Positions 34,101 to 48,100 of a stretch of DNA of 64,000 bases are shown here, one piece after another. Position 1 is the first letter of the stretch. Every line of letters begins with the position of its first letter. Source of the DNA: Tenodera sinensis (taxonomy: Eukaryota > Arthropoda > Insecta > Mantodea > Mantidae); NCBI GenBank assembly GCA_030765045.1, contig CM060972.1, forward strand, positions 55,256,971 to 55,320,970, in the 5' to 3' direction. The notes below the pieces were generated by a model. That model worked only from the letters and a program-made list of their open reading frames with translations, ran no database searches and was not told the DNA's origin. The translations under genes were made by a program, and so were the position numbers.

Positions 34101-37100
34101 AGTACCACCACCACCAAAACCACCACCACCAACAGCACCAACACCAGCACCAGCAACACCAAAACCACCACTAACACAACCACCAACACCACCACAACCT
34201 ACATCACGAACACCACCACAACCAACACCACCAACACCAAATCCACCACAACCAACAACACCACCACCAGGAACACCAACATCACCAGCACAATTACCAA
34301 CACCACCAACACACCCACCAGCATCACCACCACTAGCACCACCAGCAACACCACCCACACCACAACCAACACCATCACCAACACCACCACCAACACCACC
34401 ACCAAAACCACCACCAATACCACCACCAACAATAACACCACCACCAACACCCCCCACCAACAGCACTAACACCACCAACAGCAACACCAACACCACCACT
34501 AACATAATCACCATTACCAACACCACCACAACATACACCACCAACACCACCACAACCTACACCACAAACACCATCACCACCAACACCAAAACCACCACAA
34601 CAAAAACCACCACCACCAGGAACACCAACACCACCAACACAATTACCTACACCATCACCAACACCACCTGCATCACCACCAGCAACACCACCAACACCAC
34701 CCACACCACAACCAACACCACCACGAAAACCACCACCACCACCAAAAGCACCAACACCACCAAAAGCAACACCAACAGCATCACTAACACAATCACCAAC
34801 ACCAACACCACCACAACCTACACCACAAACACCAGCACAGCATACACCATCAATACCAACACCAACACTACCACAACCAAATCCACCACCTTCGGGATCA
34901 CCAATACCACCAACACAATTACCTACACCATCACCAACACCACATGCATCACCACCAGCAACACAACCACCACCAACACAACCACGAAAACTACCACCAA
35001 CACCACCAACACCAATAGCACCACCAACACCACCATCACCATCACTACCACCACCATCACAACCAACACCAACACCACCGCCAACACCAGCACCAACACC
35101 ACCAGCACTTTAACCACCACCAACATCATCAACACCAACACCACCACAGCCAACACAAGCACCAACACCACAACCAACACCATAACCAGCAACACCACCA
35201 ACACCACCAAAACCACCACCAAAAACACGACCACCAACACCATCACCAACACCAACACCACCACCAGCACCACCAATACTTTCACCACCAATACCACCAC
35301 CAACACCACTACCACCAGAACCACCTCCAACACCACCAACAACACGACCACCAACACGACCACCAACACAACCACCACCAACACCACCACCAACACCACC
35401 ACCACCATCACCACCACCACCAAAACCACCACCACCAACACCACCAAAAGCGCTACCAACATCACCTACACCACCACCGACAACACAACCAACACCAACA
35501 CCACCACCCCCAATACCACTCTGAACCCCAACACCACCACCAACACCATCACCAGCAACACCACCAGCACCAACATCACCACCAACACCACCACCAACAA
35601 CACCAACAACACCACCAACACCAAAATCTACACAACCACCAACACCACTCTAAACACGACCAACAACACCAACACCACCACCAACACCACCATCAACACT
35701 ACCACCACCAACACCACCAACACCATCTACACCATCACCACCAACACCACCACCAACACCACGACCAACACCACCAAAAACCACCACCACCAACACCACC
35801 ACCCTTGCCACGAACACCACCATCACCACCAACACCAACACCACAACCAACACCAGCACCAACACCACTACCACTTTAACCACCACCAACACCAGCAAAA
35901 CCACCAGCAACAACACCACCCGCACCAACAGCAGCACCAGCAACACCACCACTAACACAACCACCAACACCAGCACAACCTACACCACCAACACCAAAAC
36001 CACCGCAGCCAACAACAGCACCAGGAACACCAACACCACCACCGAAACAATTACCAACACCACCACCAACACCAACAGCATCACCACTACCAACACCACC
36101 AGCAACACCGCCTCCAACACCACCACCAACACCACCAACAACACCACCAACAACACCGCCAACACCACCATCACTACCAACACCAGCACCACCACCAACA
36201 CCAACACCACCAATACCATCACCACCAACACCATCACCACCAACACCACCACCAACACAACACCAACAACAACACCATCAACACCACCACCGACAAGACC
36301 ACCACCAACACCAACACCACCAACACCACCACCAACACCACCAACACAAACACCATCACCACGCCCAACACCAACCTAAACACCACCACCAACACCACCA
36401 TCACCATCACCATCAGAACCACCACCAACACCAGCACCAACAGCAGCACCAACACCACAAACATCAGCAGCACAAACACGAACCAACACCATCACCAACA
36501 ACTGCACCAATATCACCACCAACACCATCACCAGCAACACCGCCAGCACCGACATCACCACCAACACCACCACCAACACCACCAACAACACCACCCCAAC
36601 ACCACTCTAAACACCACCAACAACACCAACACCACCACGACCAACACCACCATCAACACCATCACCAGTAACACCATTAGCACCAACATCACCAACAACA
36701 CCACCAACGCCACCACCAACACCAAAACCAACACCACCAACAACACCACCCCAACACCACTCTAAACACCACCACCAACAACACCAACACTACCATCACC
36801 AACACCACCATCAACACCACCACCAACATTACCACCAACACCACCATCAACACCAAGACCACCACCAACACCACCAACACCACCATACAAACCACGAACA
36901 CCACCATCACTGCCAACACCAACACCACAACTAACACCAGCACCAATACCACCAGCATTTTAACCACCACCAATACCACCTCCATTAACAGCAGCACCTG
37001 CAACACCAACACCATCGCTAACACAACCACGAACACCAACACCACCACAACCTACACCAACAACACCAAAACCACCACAACCAACACCACCACCAGGAAC

Positions 37101-38248
37101 ACCAACACCCCCACGGACACAATTACCAACACCACCACAACCACCACCACCAACACTACTAGCAACACCACCCACACAATAACCAACACCACCACGAAAA
37201 CCACCACCACCAACATCACCAACACAACGAACACCACCACCATCACTACAAACACCAACACCACCGCCAACTCCAGCACCAACACCACCAGCACCTTAAC
37301 CACCAGCAAGACCATCACCACCAACACTACCACAACCAACACCACCACAACCAACACAACCACCAACACCACAACCAACACCATAACCAGCAACACAACC
37401 AACACCACAAACACAACCACCACAAACACCACGACCAACACCATCACCTACAACAGCACCAATATCAACACCATCACCAGCATCACCACCTCCAACATCA
37501 CCACCAGCACCACCAAGACTTCCACCACCAATAGCACCACCAACACCACCACCAAAACCACGAACAACAGGACCACCAACACAACCGCTACCATCATCAC
37601 CACCACCAACACCACCCCCAACACCACCGCCAACACCACCACCAAAACCACCACCAACACCACCACCGACAGCACCACTTACACCACCAGCAACATCATT
37701 ACCGCCAACACCACCCACACCACAACCAACACCATCACCAACACCAGCACCAATACCACCACCAACACCACCGCCAAAAACACGCCAACATCAGCACCAA
37801 CACCACCACCAGAACCACCACCAATACCACTACCAACAACAGCACCACCACCAACACCGCCACCACCAATAGCACCAACGCCACCACCAGCAACACCAAC
37901 GGCACCACTAACACAATCACCAACACCAACACCACCAGAACCTACACCACCAACACCACCACAACCTACACCACCAACACCATCACCAACACCAAAACCA
38001 ACACCACCAACAACACCACTCTAAACACCACCACCAACAACACCGCCATCACCTACACTATCATCAGCACCACCAACCACACGACCAACGCCATCACCAA
38101 CACCACGAGCACCACCACCATCACTACCAACACCAACATCACCATCAACAGCGGCACCAACACCACCAACACTGTAACCACCACCAACACCATCATCACC
38201 AACTCCATCACCAACACCGCAACATCCACCAACACCACCACCAACAAC
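28172..38248. repeat. giant A/C tract 2 (AMC)n, 10.1 kb
   Basis: This tract has the same two-letter composition as tract 1. Its start aligns with tracts 1 and 3. It holds a recent direct duplication of ~1.33 kb (about 28636-29960 and 29960-31262), and its end (36.55-38.25 kb) aligns with the end of tract 1 with indels. Landmarks with CTTTAACCACCACC recur at about 34065, 35110, 35875 and 36955, with near variants at 32807 and 37290. No gene is present. Confidence 0.95.
28636..31262. repeat. 1.33-kb tandem duplication inside tract 2
   Basis: The two halves (28636-29960 and 29960-31262) are nearly identical by eye, including rare bases such as the G/T positions in 'cacagccaac', 'actcgagcacc', 'cagcaaaattcc' and 'ccctaaacagg'. 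Long stretches such as 28987-29172 and 30317-30502 look identical. A third, more diverged relative lies in tract 3 (about 40.1-41.24 kb). Confidence 0.85.
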
Positions 38249-39637
38249 GAAATAAGCGACATGGCAACCTTGCTAGGTGCCAAGGCTACTTCCGCTGATG
38301 TAATCTAGAACTGCATTTTGTTCTGTTTAATGTATCACTAATAACATTATTCCCTGGCATCCACATCTTGTACCAACACATTCTGACGATAAAAGCCGTA
38401 TTGTACACTATTACATGCTTATATATTCTAATACGTTGACAGTCTACGAGATTTAAAGAGCTGCCTGTGAATGTGAATATTTAATGGGAAATATTACTTC
38501 TGGGAGGCATGACTGACAGTTGAGATAGGCGCGTTCCCTGATTTATTTTCAGCAATTGCAATTAATATCTTATAAAGCATTCCGTTTTAAAATTGCAATC
38601 GTACTGCAGCATTCATAGGACGGCGGGAAAGTTACAACGCTATGCGGAATAAAAATATATAAAGAAATAGATTTCATTAGTTTGTATAATGCTATATTTC
38701 ACACGGGTTATATAAATAATGATCTTCCCGTTAAGAAAGAAACATGGGAAAGGGAAATAAAAAAAGATTATGCTGAGTAGGATTCGAACTGATGTTAAAC
38801 CACCACTGTTGGTTTAAACGAACATGCCTTAGCCAGTTGCGCTATAGGCCATACAGAAACTGCAACTCGCTGATTAAAATCATGTCTCTAAGTCTAGCAA
38901 CCAACACTGAAATCATTTTAATAAAATTAATGAAACACCATAAGAACACATTTTCTGCATGTGCACTGAAGCTAAATTTGCAAGCTTGGCCCTTTAATGT
39001 AGAAGGATTGCTGAAATATTGCTTAATAAAACTATGAGTGAGGTAAGAGGTGACATGGCTGCCACTTGCTATGAACAACAAGGGAAGCACATGAATAATT
39101 TACATCTCATACCATCTATTGCAAGCACGCCTGAGAATTAGGTGACCCTTCGCGCAGGTTTAGCTGAAGGTGGGTATTTACTTTTGTGAAACATAGTACA
39201 TCAAGAGTAACATTTGATTTGTTCGCTGGATAAGGAGTTTCATTATTACCATGACCAGCTAGAAGTCCAGATCTTAATCGTATGGAACTTCATCATCCTC
39301 ACGGTAGCTACCTGCCAGCAAAGAAATGTCCACGAACTCTGTGAGAACATCTCGCAATTCTGCAACGAAATATCGCATAATCTTATCTTCAATGTAAACA
39401 GCAAACTGCCACTCGTCCAACGCAATGTCATATCGGACAGTGAAACGATGCCCAAATGAACCCGAGGTCCATAGAGCTTTAAGTTACCCGATATCCGTCT
39501 CCTCAGGATAAGGGAAAACCTAGAAAGAAATCCTTATTGTCATACCTCACACTAGGCGAGATTCAAACCCGCGATCTCCTGAACCTGCGTTAAAAGGCTA
39601 ACCATCACGCTAAAGAGACGGGCACAACTTGTAGTTT
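38249..39637 (+). repeat. L unit, copy 3
   Basis: It is collinear with copy 2 along its full length with few substitutions. It has tRNA-like modules on the minus strand at 38856-38770 and 39623-39545. Its Tc1-like block (39196-39450) has a stop in the PWP motif (TGG to TGA). Confidence 0.9.
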
Positions 39638-41299
39638 ACCACCACCACTCCCAGCCTCACCACCGCAACCAACACCAGCAATAACACCACCAACACCACC
39701 ACAACCACCCACATCACCACCACCCCTCTAAGACCACCACCAACACACCACCACAACCACCAACACCACCACCAACAACACCAATACCAACAACACCACC
39801 ACAGTACCTCTGACAACACCACCACCATCACCAACACCAAAAACACCACCACCCCCAAGACCACCCTCAACACCACCAGCAAGACCAACACCACCAACTA
39901 CACCACCACCAACACCACCAATACCATCACCAAAACCACCACCAACACCACCACCAACAACACCACCACGAAAACCAACACCACCACCCACAACACCACC
40001 TCCCACAACAACAGCCCCAGCACCACCACCAACACCACCACCGACAACACCTCCACCGACACCAATACCTCCACCGACACCAACACCACCACCAACACCA
40101 CCACCATCAACATCACCACCAACACCACCAACACCAAAACCAACACAGCCAACACCACCGCCGACACCACCAACAGACCACCAACACCAAAACCACCACC
40201 AAAACTAACACCACCACCAACACCACCAACACCAAAACCAACACCAACACCAACACCACCGCCACAACACCGTCCACCACCAACACCAGCACCAACACCA
40301 CCAACACCACCACCACCAAAACCCCCACCATCACCATCAACAACACCACCACGAACACCAAAACCACCACCAAAAGCACCACCACCACAAATAACATCAC
40401 CACCTCCCCAAAACCACAACCAACATCACCACCAACACCACCACCACAACACCACAGACAACACCATCACCACCAACACCACCAGCACCAACTGCACCAC
40501 CAACACCACCACTACCAACACCAACACTACCAACAACACCAAAACTTACACACACACCACCAACCCCAACACCACCCTAAACACCACCTCGAATACCATC
40601 ACCAAAACCACCATAAACACCACCACCAACGACACCACCACGAAAACCAACACCAACTCTAGCACCAACAACACCACCTCCCTAGCACAACTCCCAACAC
40701 CACTACCAACACCACCACCTTCACCACCACCAACACCACCACCGACAACACCACCACCGACAACACCACTACCGACAACACCACCACGAACTCCACCAAC
40801 ACCACCATCACCACCAACACCAACACCACCAACACCACCAACACAACAACACCACCAACACCACCAACACCACCACCAACACCACCACCGAAAACACCAC
40901 CACCAACACCACCACCAACACCACCAACACCAAAACAAACACCACCATCACGCCCAACACCAACCTAAACACCACCACCACCAACACCACCATCACCATC
41001 ACCACCAAGACCACCACCAACACAAACACCACCTCCACCAACACCAGCACCAACACCACCAACACCACCACCACAACACCTACAGTACCAAATACACCAC
41101 CACCATCGCCACCACTACCAACACCAACACCATCAACAACACCACCAACTACACCAAAACCATCACACACACCACCAACCCTAACACCACCCTAAACAGC
41201 ACCAACACCATCACCACCAACACCACCAGCAAAACCACCATAAACACCACAAACACCAACAACACCAATACCACCGACACCACCACCAACACCACCAAT
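39638..41299. repeat. A/C tract 3 (AMC)n, 1.7 kb
   Basis: This is the shortest tract. Its first part copies the starts of tracts 1 and 2, and the rest resembles the 28.6-29.9 kb part of tract 2. It therefore looks like an internally deleted or interrupted version of tract 2. It ends abruptly inside what would be the left tRNA-like module of L copy 4. Confidence 0.9.
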
Positions 41300-42166
41300 A
41301 GTAGGATTCGAACTGATGTTAAACCACCACTGTCGGTTTAAACGAACACGCCTTAGCCAGTTGCGCTATAGGCCATACAGAAACTGCAACTCGCTGATTA
41401 AAATCATGTCTCTAAGTCTAGCAACCAACACTGAAATCATTTTAATAAAATTAATAAATCACCATAAGAACACATTTTCTGCATGTGCACTGAAGCTATA
41501 TTTGCAAGCTTGGCCCGTTAATGTAGAAGGATTGCTGAAATATTGCTTAATAAAACTATGAGATGAGTGAGGTAAGAGGTGACATGGCTGCCACTTCCTT
41601 TGAACAACAAGGGAAGTATATGAATAATTTACATCTCATACCATCTATTGCAAGCACAACTGAGAATTAGGTGACCCTTCGCGCAGGTTTAGCTGAAGGT
41701 GGGTATTTAGTTTTGCGAAACATAGTACATCAAGAGTAACATTTGATTTGTTCGCTGGAAAAGGAGTTTCATTATTACCATGGCCAGCTATAAGACAAGA
41801 TCTTAATCATATGGAACTTCATCATCCTCACGGTAGCTACCTGCCAGCAAACAAACGTCCACGAACTCTGTGAGAAGATCTCGCTATTCTGCAACGAAAT
41901 ATCGCATAATCTTATCTTCAATGTAAACAGCAAACTGCCACTCGTCCAACGCAATGTCATATCGGACAGTGAAACGATGCCCAAATGAACCCGAGGTCCA
42001 TAGAGCTTTAAGTTACCCGATATTCGTCTCCTCAGGATAAGGGAAAACCTCGAAAGAAATCCTTATTGTCATAACTCACACTAGGCGAGAGTCAAACCCG
42101 CGATCTCCTGAACCTGCAGTAACACGCTAACCATCACGCTAAAGAGACAGGCAGAAAAAGTAGTTT
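41300..42166 (+). repeat. L unit, copy 4, left-truncated
   Basis: It begins at 'gtaggattcgaactgatg', which is the 3' end of tRNA-like module 1 on the minus strand; the ~520 bases to the left that copies 1-3 have are absent. The rest is collinear with the others. The Tc1-like block (41727-41975) carries copy-1-type changes ('ctataagacaagatc'), so copies 1 and 4 are closer to each other there than to 2 and 3. Confidence 0.9.
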
Positions 42167-45100
42167 ACCCCCACCACCACAACCAACACCACCACCAACA
42201 CCACCAAGACCACCACCACAAACAACAACACCACCACCACAACCACCCACATCACCACCACCCACCAAGACCACCACCAACACCATCACCACCAACACCC
42301 AAACACCACTAACACCAAAACACCACCTCCAAAATACCACCACCAACACCACCCCCAACAACACCACCAACACTACCACCGACAACACCACCAACACCAC
42401 CACCATCACCAACACCAGCCCCAACACCAACCTCAACACCAACTACAACACCACCAACACCACCAACACCACCAACAACACCACCACCAACACCACCAAT
42501 ACCTTCACCAACACCACCAACACCGCCACCAACACCGCCACCTACGCCACCAACACCCCCACCAACACCACCAACACCACCAACACCGCCAACACCACCA
42601 ACACCACCAACACCACCATCAACGGCACCACCATGAAGACCACCACCAACATCACCACCAACACCACCACCACCAACACCACAAACACCACCAACAACAC
42701 CACCAGCAACAAGAATACCACCAACACCAACACCACCATCAACCACAACAACACCACCAACACCATCGACACCACCACCAAAACCACCACCATCAACACC
42801 AAAACCACCACCAACACCACCACCAAATACACCCTCACAAACACCACCAACACAAAGACCACCAACACCACCACGAACACCACCATTACCACCACCAGCA
42901 ACACCACAAACACCACCGCCAACACCACCACCAAAACCAACCTCAACACCACCAACACCACCACCTTCACCATCACCACCACCAACATCACCAACAACAC
43001 CACCAATGCCACAACCAACACCACCGCCAACACCAACACCGCTATGACCAGCACCCCACCACTCCCACACCCACCACCAACACCACCACCGCTACCAACA
43101 CCACAACCAACACTACCACCATCAACACCGCAACCAACACCACTACCAAGACCACCACCGCAACCAACACCACCGCCACCACCAACACCACAACCAACAC
43201 CACGACCAACACCACCGACACCACTAGCAAGACAACACCGCATCCAACACCACCACCACCAACACCACCGCTACAACACTACAACCAACACCACCACCAT
43301 CAACACCGCAACCAGCACTACTACCAACACCACCACCTCAACCAACACCACCACCTCAACCAACACCACCGCCACCACCAACACCGAAACCAACACCACC
43401 ATCAACACCACCGACACCACTAACACAGCAACCAGCACCGCAACCAACTCCACCACCGCAACCAACACCGCATCCAACACCACCACAACCAACACCACCA
43501 CCACCAGCACCAACATCACCACCATCACCACCAGCACCAACATGACCACCAACAACACCACCAACACCAAAACCACCAACACCGTCACCAACAACACCAC
43601 CAACATAAACACCACCCCCAACACCGCCAGTACCAACACCACCACCAACACCACCACCAACACCACCAAGACTTCTACCACTAACACCACCACAGACACC
43701 ACCACCAACACCACCACCAACAGCACCAACACGACCAACTCCATCACCACCAAAACCAACACAACCACAACAAACACCACCAGCCACACCAACAGCACCA
43801 CCACCAACAGAGCTACCAACGCCACCACCAACACCATCACCAGCATCATAACTACCAACATCACCAGCAACACCACCACCACTACCAACACCACCAACAG
43901 CACCAGCACCACCATCACCAACACCAAAACCACCACCAATACCAACACCACGAACACCACCACCATTATTACCAACACCAACACCACCGCCAACACCACC
44001 ACTTTAACCAACACCAACAGCACCACAAACGCCATCACCAGCAACGCCACCAAAAACAACACCACTAACACCACCACAACTAACACCACGAACACCGCCA
44101 CCCGCAACACCCCCAACACAACCACCCACACCACCAACACCACCGACACCATAACCAGCAACACCACCAACACAACCACCACAAACACCACCACCACCAA
44201 CACTACCACCAACAACAGCACCAACACCAACAACACCACCACCATCACCACCACAACATCACTAACAGCACCTGCAAGACTTCCACCACCAACACCACCA
44301 CCACCAAGACTACCTCCAACACCATTAACAACAACACGACAACCAACACCACCAGCACAAACAGCACCACCAACACCACCAACAACATCACCACCAACAC
44401 CACCACCAACATAACCAACACCACCACCAACGTCACCACCACCAACGCCAACACCACCACCTACGCCACCGCCAACACCAACACCACCACCAAAACCACT
44501 AATACTTCCACCAACGCCAACACCACCACCTTAAGAACCAGCACTAACACGACCACCACCAACACCACTTCCAACATCACCACCATAACGACCACCAAAA
44601 CCATCACCAACACCACCAGCAACAGCACCATCACAAACATCCCTACCAACAACACCTACCAACAACACCAACACAACATACACCACAACTCCATCACCAC
44701 CAACACCAACACCGCCACCAACACCAGCTACAGCACCACCAACACCAACAGCATCACCACCAACACCACCACAAACAACACCAATACCACCACCAACACC
44801 ATTACTAACACCAACACCAGTTCCAGCAACACCAACAACACCACCAACATCACCAACGCCACCACAACACCACCAACACCACCACCAACATCATCACCAC
44901 CAACACCACCACAAACAACAGCACCAACACTACCACCGAAAAACACCACTACAAACACCAACACCAAAACCACCACCAAAACCACCACCCTCAACACCAC
45001 CAACACTACCAACAACAATACCACCAACACCACCACCACCAACACCATCAATACCTCCACCAACGCACCACCACCACTAACACCGCCAACACCACCAACT

Positions 45101-48100
45101 CCAACACCAGCACCACCAACAGCACCACCACCACAACCACCAACACCACCACTAGCAACACCAACACCACCAACACAGCCACCAACAGCACCACCAGCAA
45201 CACCACCGCCAACACCAACACAACCACCAACACCACCACCAACACCACCACCATCACTTACACCTCAAATACCATCACCAACACTACCACCATCAACACC
45301 GCCAACACCAACACCACCACCAACACCACGACCACCACCATGAATACCAACAAAACCACCAATACCACCATAATTAACACCAACAACACCACCAACACCA
45401 CCAGTAACACGAACACCACCACCCCCACCACCACCCTCAACAACACCACCAACACCACCAGTACCACCATCAACATAACCACCAATACCGCCAACACCAC
45501 CAACAACACCGCCACCAACACCACCAATACCAGCACTAAAACCACCATGAAAACGGCCAACATCTTTAACAGCACCACCAACACCACACACACACCACCA
45601 CCAACACCGCCAAGACCGCCAACACCACCCCCAACACTACCACCACAACAACAACCAACACCACCTCCACCAACACCTACAAAACCACCAACACTACCAC
45701 CAAAACCAACAGGACCAACACCACCACCAATACCATCACCAATACCACCACCATCACCACCACCAACTCAGCCACAAACACCACGTCCACCAACACCAAA
45801 ACCACCTCCACTAACACCACCACCAGCAACCAGCAACATCACCAGTTCCAGCAACACCAACAACACCACAACACCAGCAACACAACCACCAACACTACCA
45901 CCAGCAACACCACCACCAATATCACCAACATCGCCAGCTAGACTTACACCGCCAACGCCACCAACACCAATACCTCCAACACAACCACCAACACCACCAC
46001 CAACACCACCAAGACTTACACCACCAGTGCCACCAACACTATTACCATCAATACCACAAACACCAACAACACCAACACAAAGACCACCACCATCAACACC
46101 ACCACCAATACCACCACCAACACCACCACCAACACCACCTCCACCAACACCACCAGCACCAACACCACCAACTCCACCACCACTAAACCGCCAACACTAC
46201 AAGCACCAACACCACCAACAACAACACGACCACCAACACCACCACCAATATCACCACCACCAACACCACCACCAACACCACCACCCCAACACCACCACCA
46301 ACACAACACCAACACCACCACCAATACAAACAACACCAGCACTACACCAGCAACAACACCACAACAGCACCACCAACAACACCACCAACATATTCTCCAC
46401 CAACACCAACACCACCGCAGACAGCATCACCACCACCACCACCAAGACCAACACGACCAAGACCACCACCAATACCACCACCATTACCACCGCATTCAAC
46501 ACCACCAACACAACCACCATCACTGCCACCAGCAACACCACCAACATATGCAGCAGCAACACCACCACAACCACCACCAACACCACCAAGACTTACTCCA
46601 CAAACGCCACCATTACGAGCACCACATACACCACCAACACCACCAGCAACACCACCAACACCACAAAAAACAACACGACGAACAACACCACCAACACCAC
46701 CCTCAACACCACCACCAACACCACCACCAACACCACCACCAACACCACCACAACTAAAACCGCCAACACCACAACCACCAAAACCACCAACAACACCAAC
46801 ACCACCAAACCCAACAAGACCAAATCCGCCAGCAATACCACCACCATTATCACCGTGCCCAACACCACAAAAATATACATAACCACCAGCAACACCAACA
46901 CTATCACCAACACCAAGACCAACAACACCACCACCAACACCACCAAGACTTACGCCACCAACGCCACCAACACCATCTCCACCAACACCACCAACACCAC
47001 AACGACCAACACCACCACCAACAACACCACCACCATCAACACCACCACCAAGACCACCAACAACACCACCATGTCTTCTACCACTAACACCACGAACACG
47101 AGCACCACCAACACCACCTACACCATCACAAAACCACCAACACCACCACCAACATCACCAATACCAACACCAACTCCAACACCACCACCAATACAACAAA
47201 CACACCACACCACTACCAACACCACCACCACCAACACCACATACACCACCATCAACACCACTATCAACATCACCACTACCACCAACACAACCACCACCAC
47301 CAACAACCCCACTAACACTACCACTGACAACACCACCAACACCACCAACATCACCAACATCACCAACAATATCACCAACACCAGCACCAACCTCAACACC
47401 TCCACCAACACCACCAACACCACCAAAACCGCCATCACCAAGACCACCACCACCAACACCGCCACCAACACCACCTCCACCAACAGCACCACCAATACCA
47501 CCACCAACACCACCACCAACACCACACTCAACACCTCCACCAACACCAACAACACCACCAACACCACCAATACCACCAAAACCACCATCACCAACACCAC
47601 CACCAACACTGCCACCAACACCATCTCTACCAACAACACCACCAACATTAACACAATCAACACCACCACCACTAAAACCGCCAACACCACAACCAGCAAC
47701 AACACCACAACAAACACCACCAACACCACCAATACCAACACGACTAACACCACCACCAATACCACCACCATTTCCACCACAACCAACACCACAACAATCA
47801 ACACCACCACCAGCAACACCAACACCACCAACACAATCACCAACACTACCACCACCCCCAACAAGACCAACAACACCACCACCAGCACCACCAACAGCAC
47901 AACCAACAGCACCATCAGCACCATCAGCACCACCACTAACATCAACACCACCCCAGACAGCTCCACCACCACCATCACCACCAAAACCAACACGACCAAG
48001 ACCACCACCAATACCACCACCATTACCACCACATTCAACACCACCAACACCACCACCAGGAACACAAGCACCACGACCAACACCACCAGCACAACCACCA

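Noticed and set aside
42633..44414. 593-codon Thr/Asn-rich + strand frame
   Set aside because: Same cause as the other tract frames: a composition effect inside tract 4.
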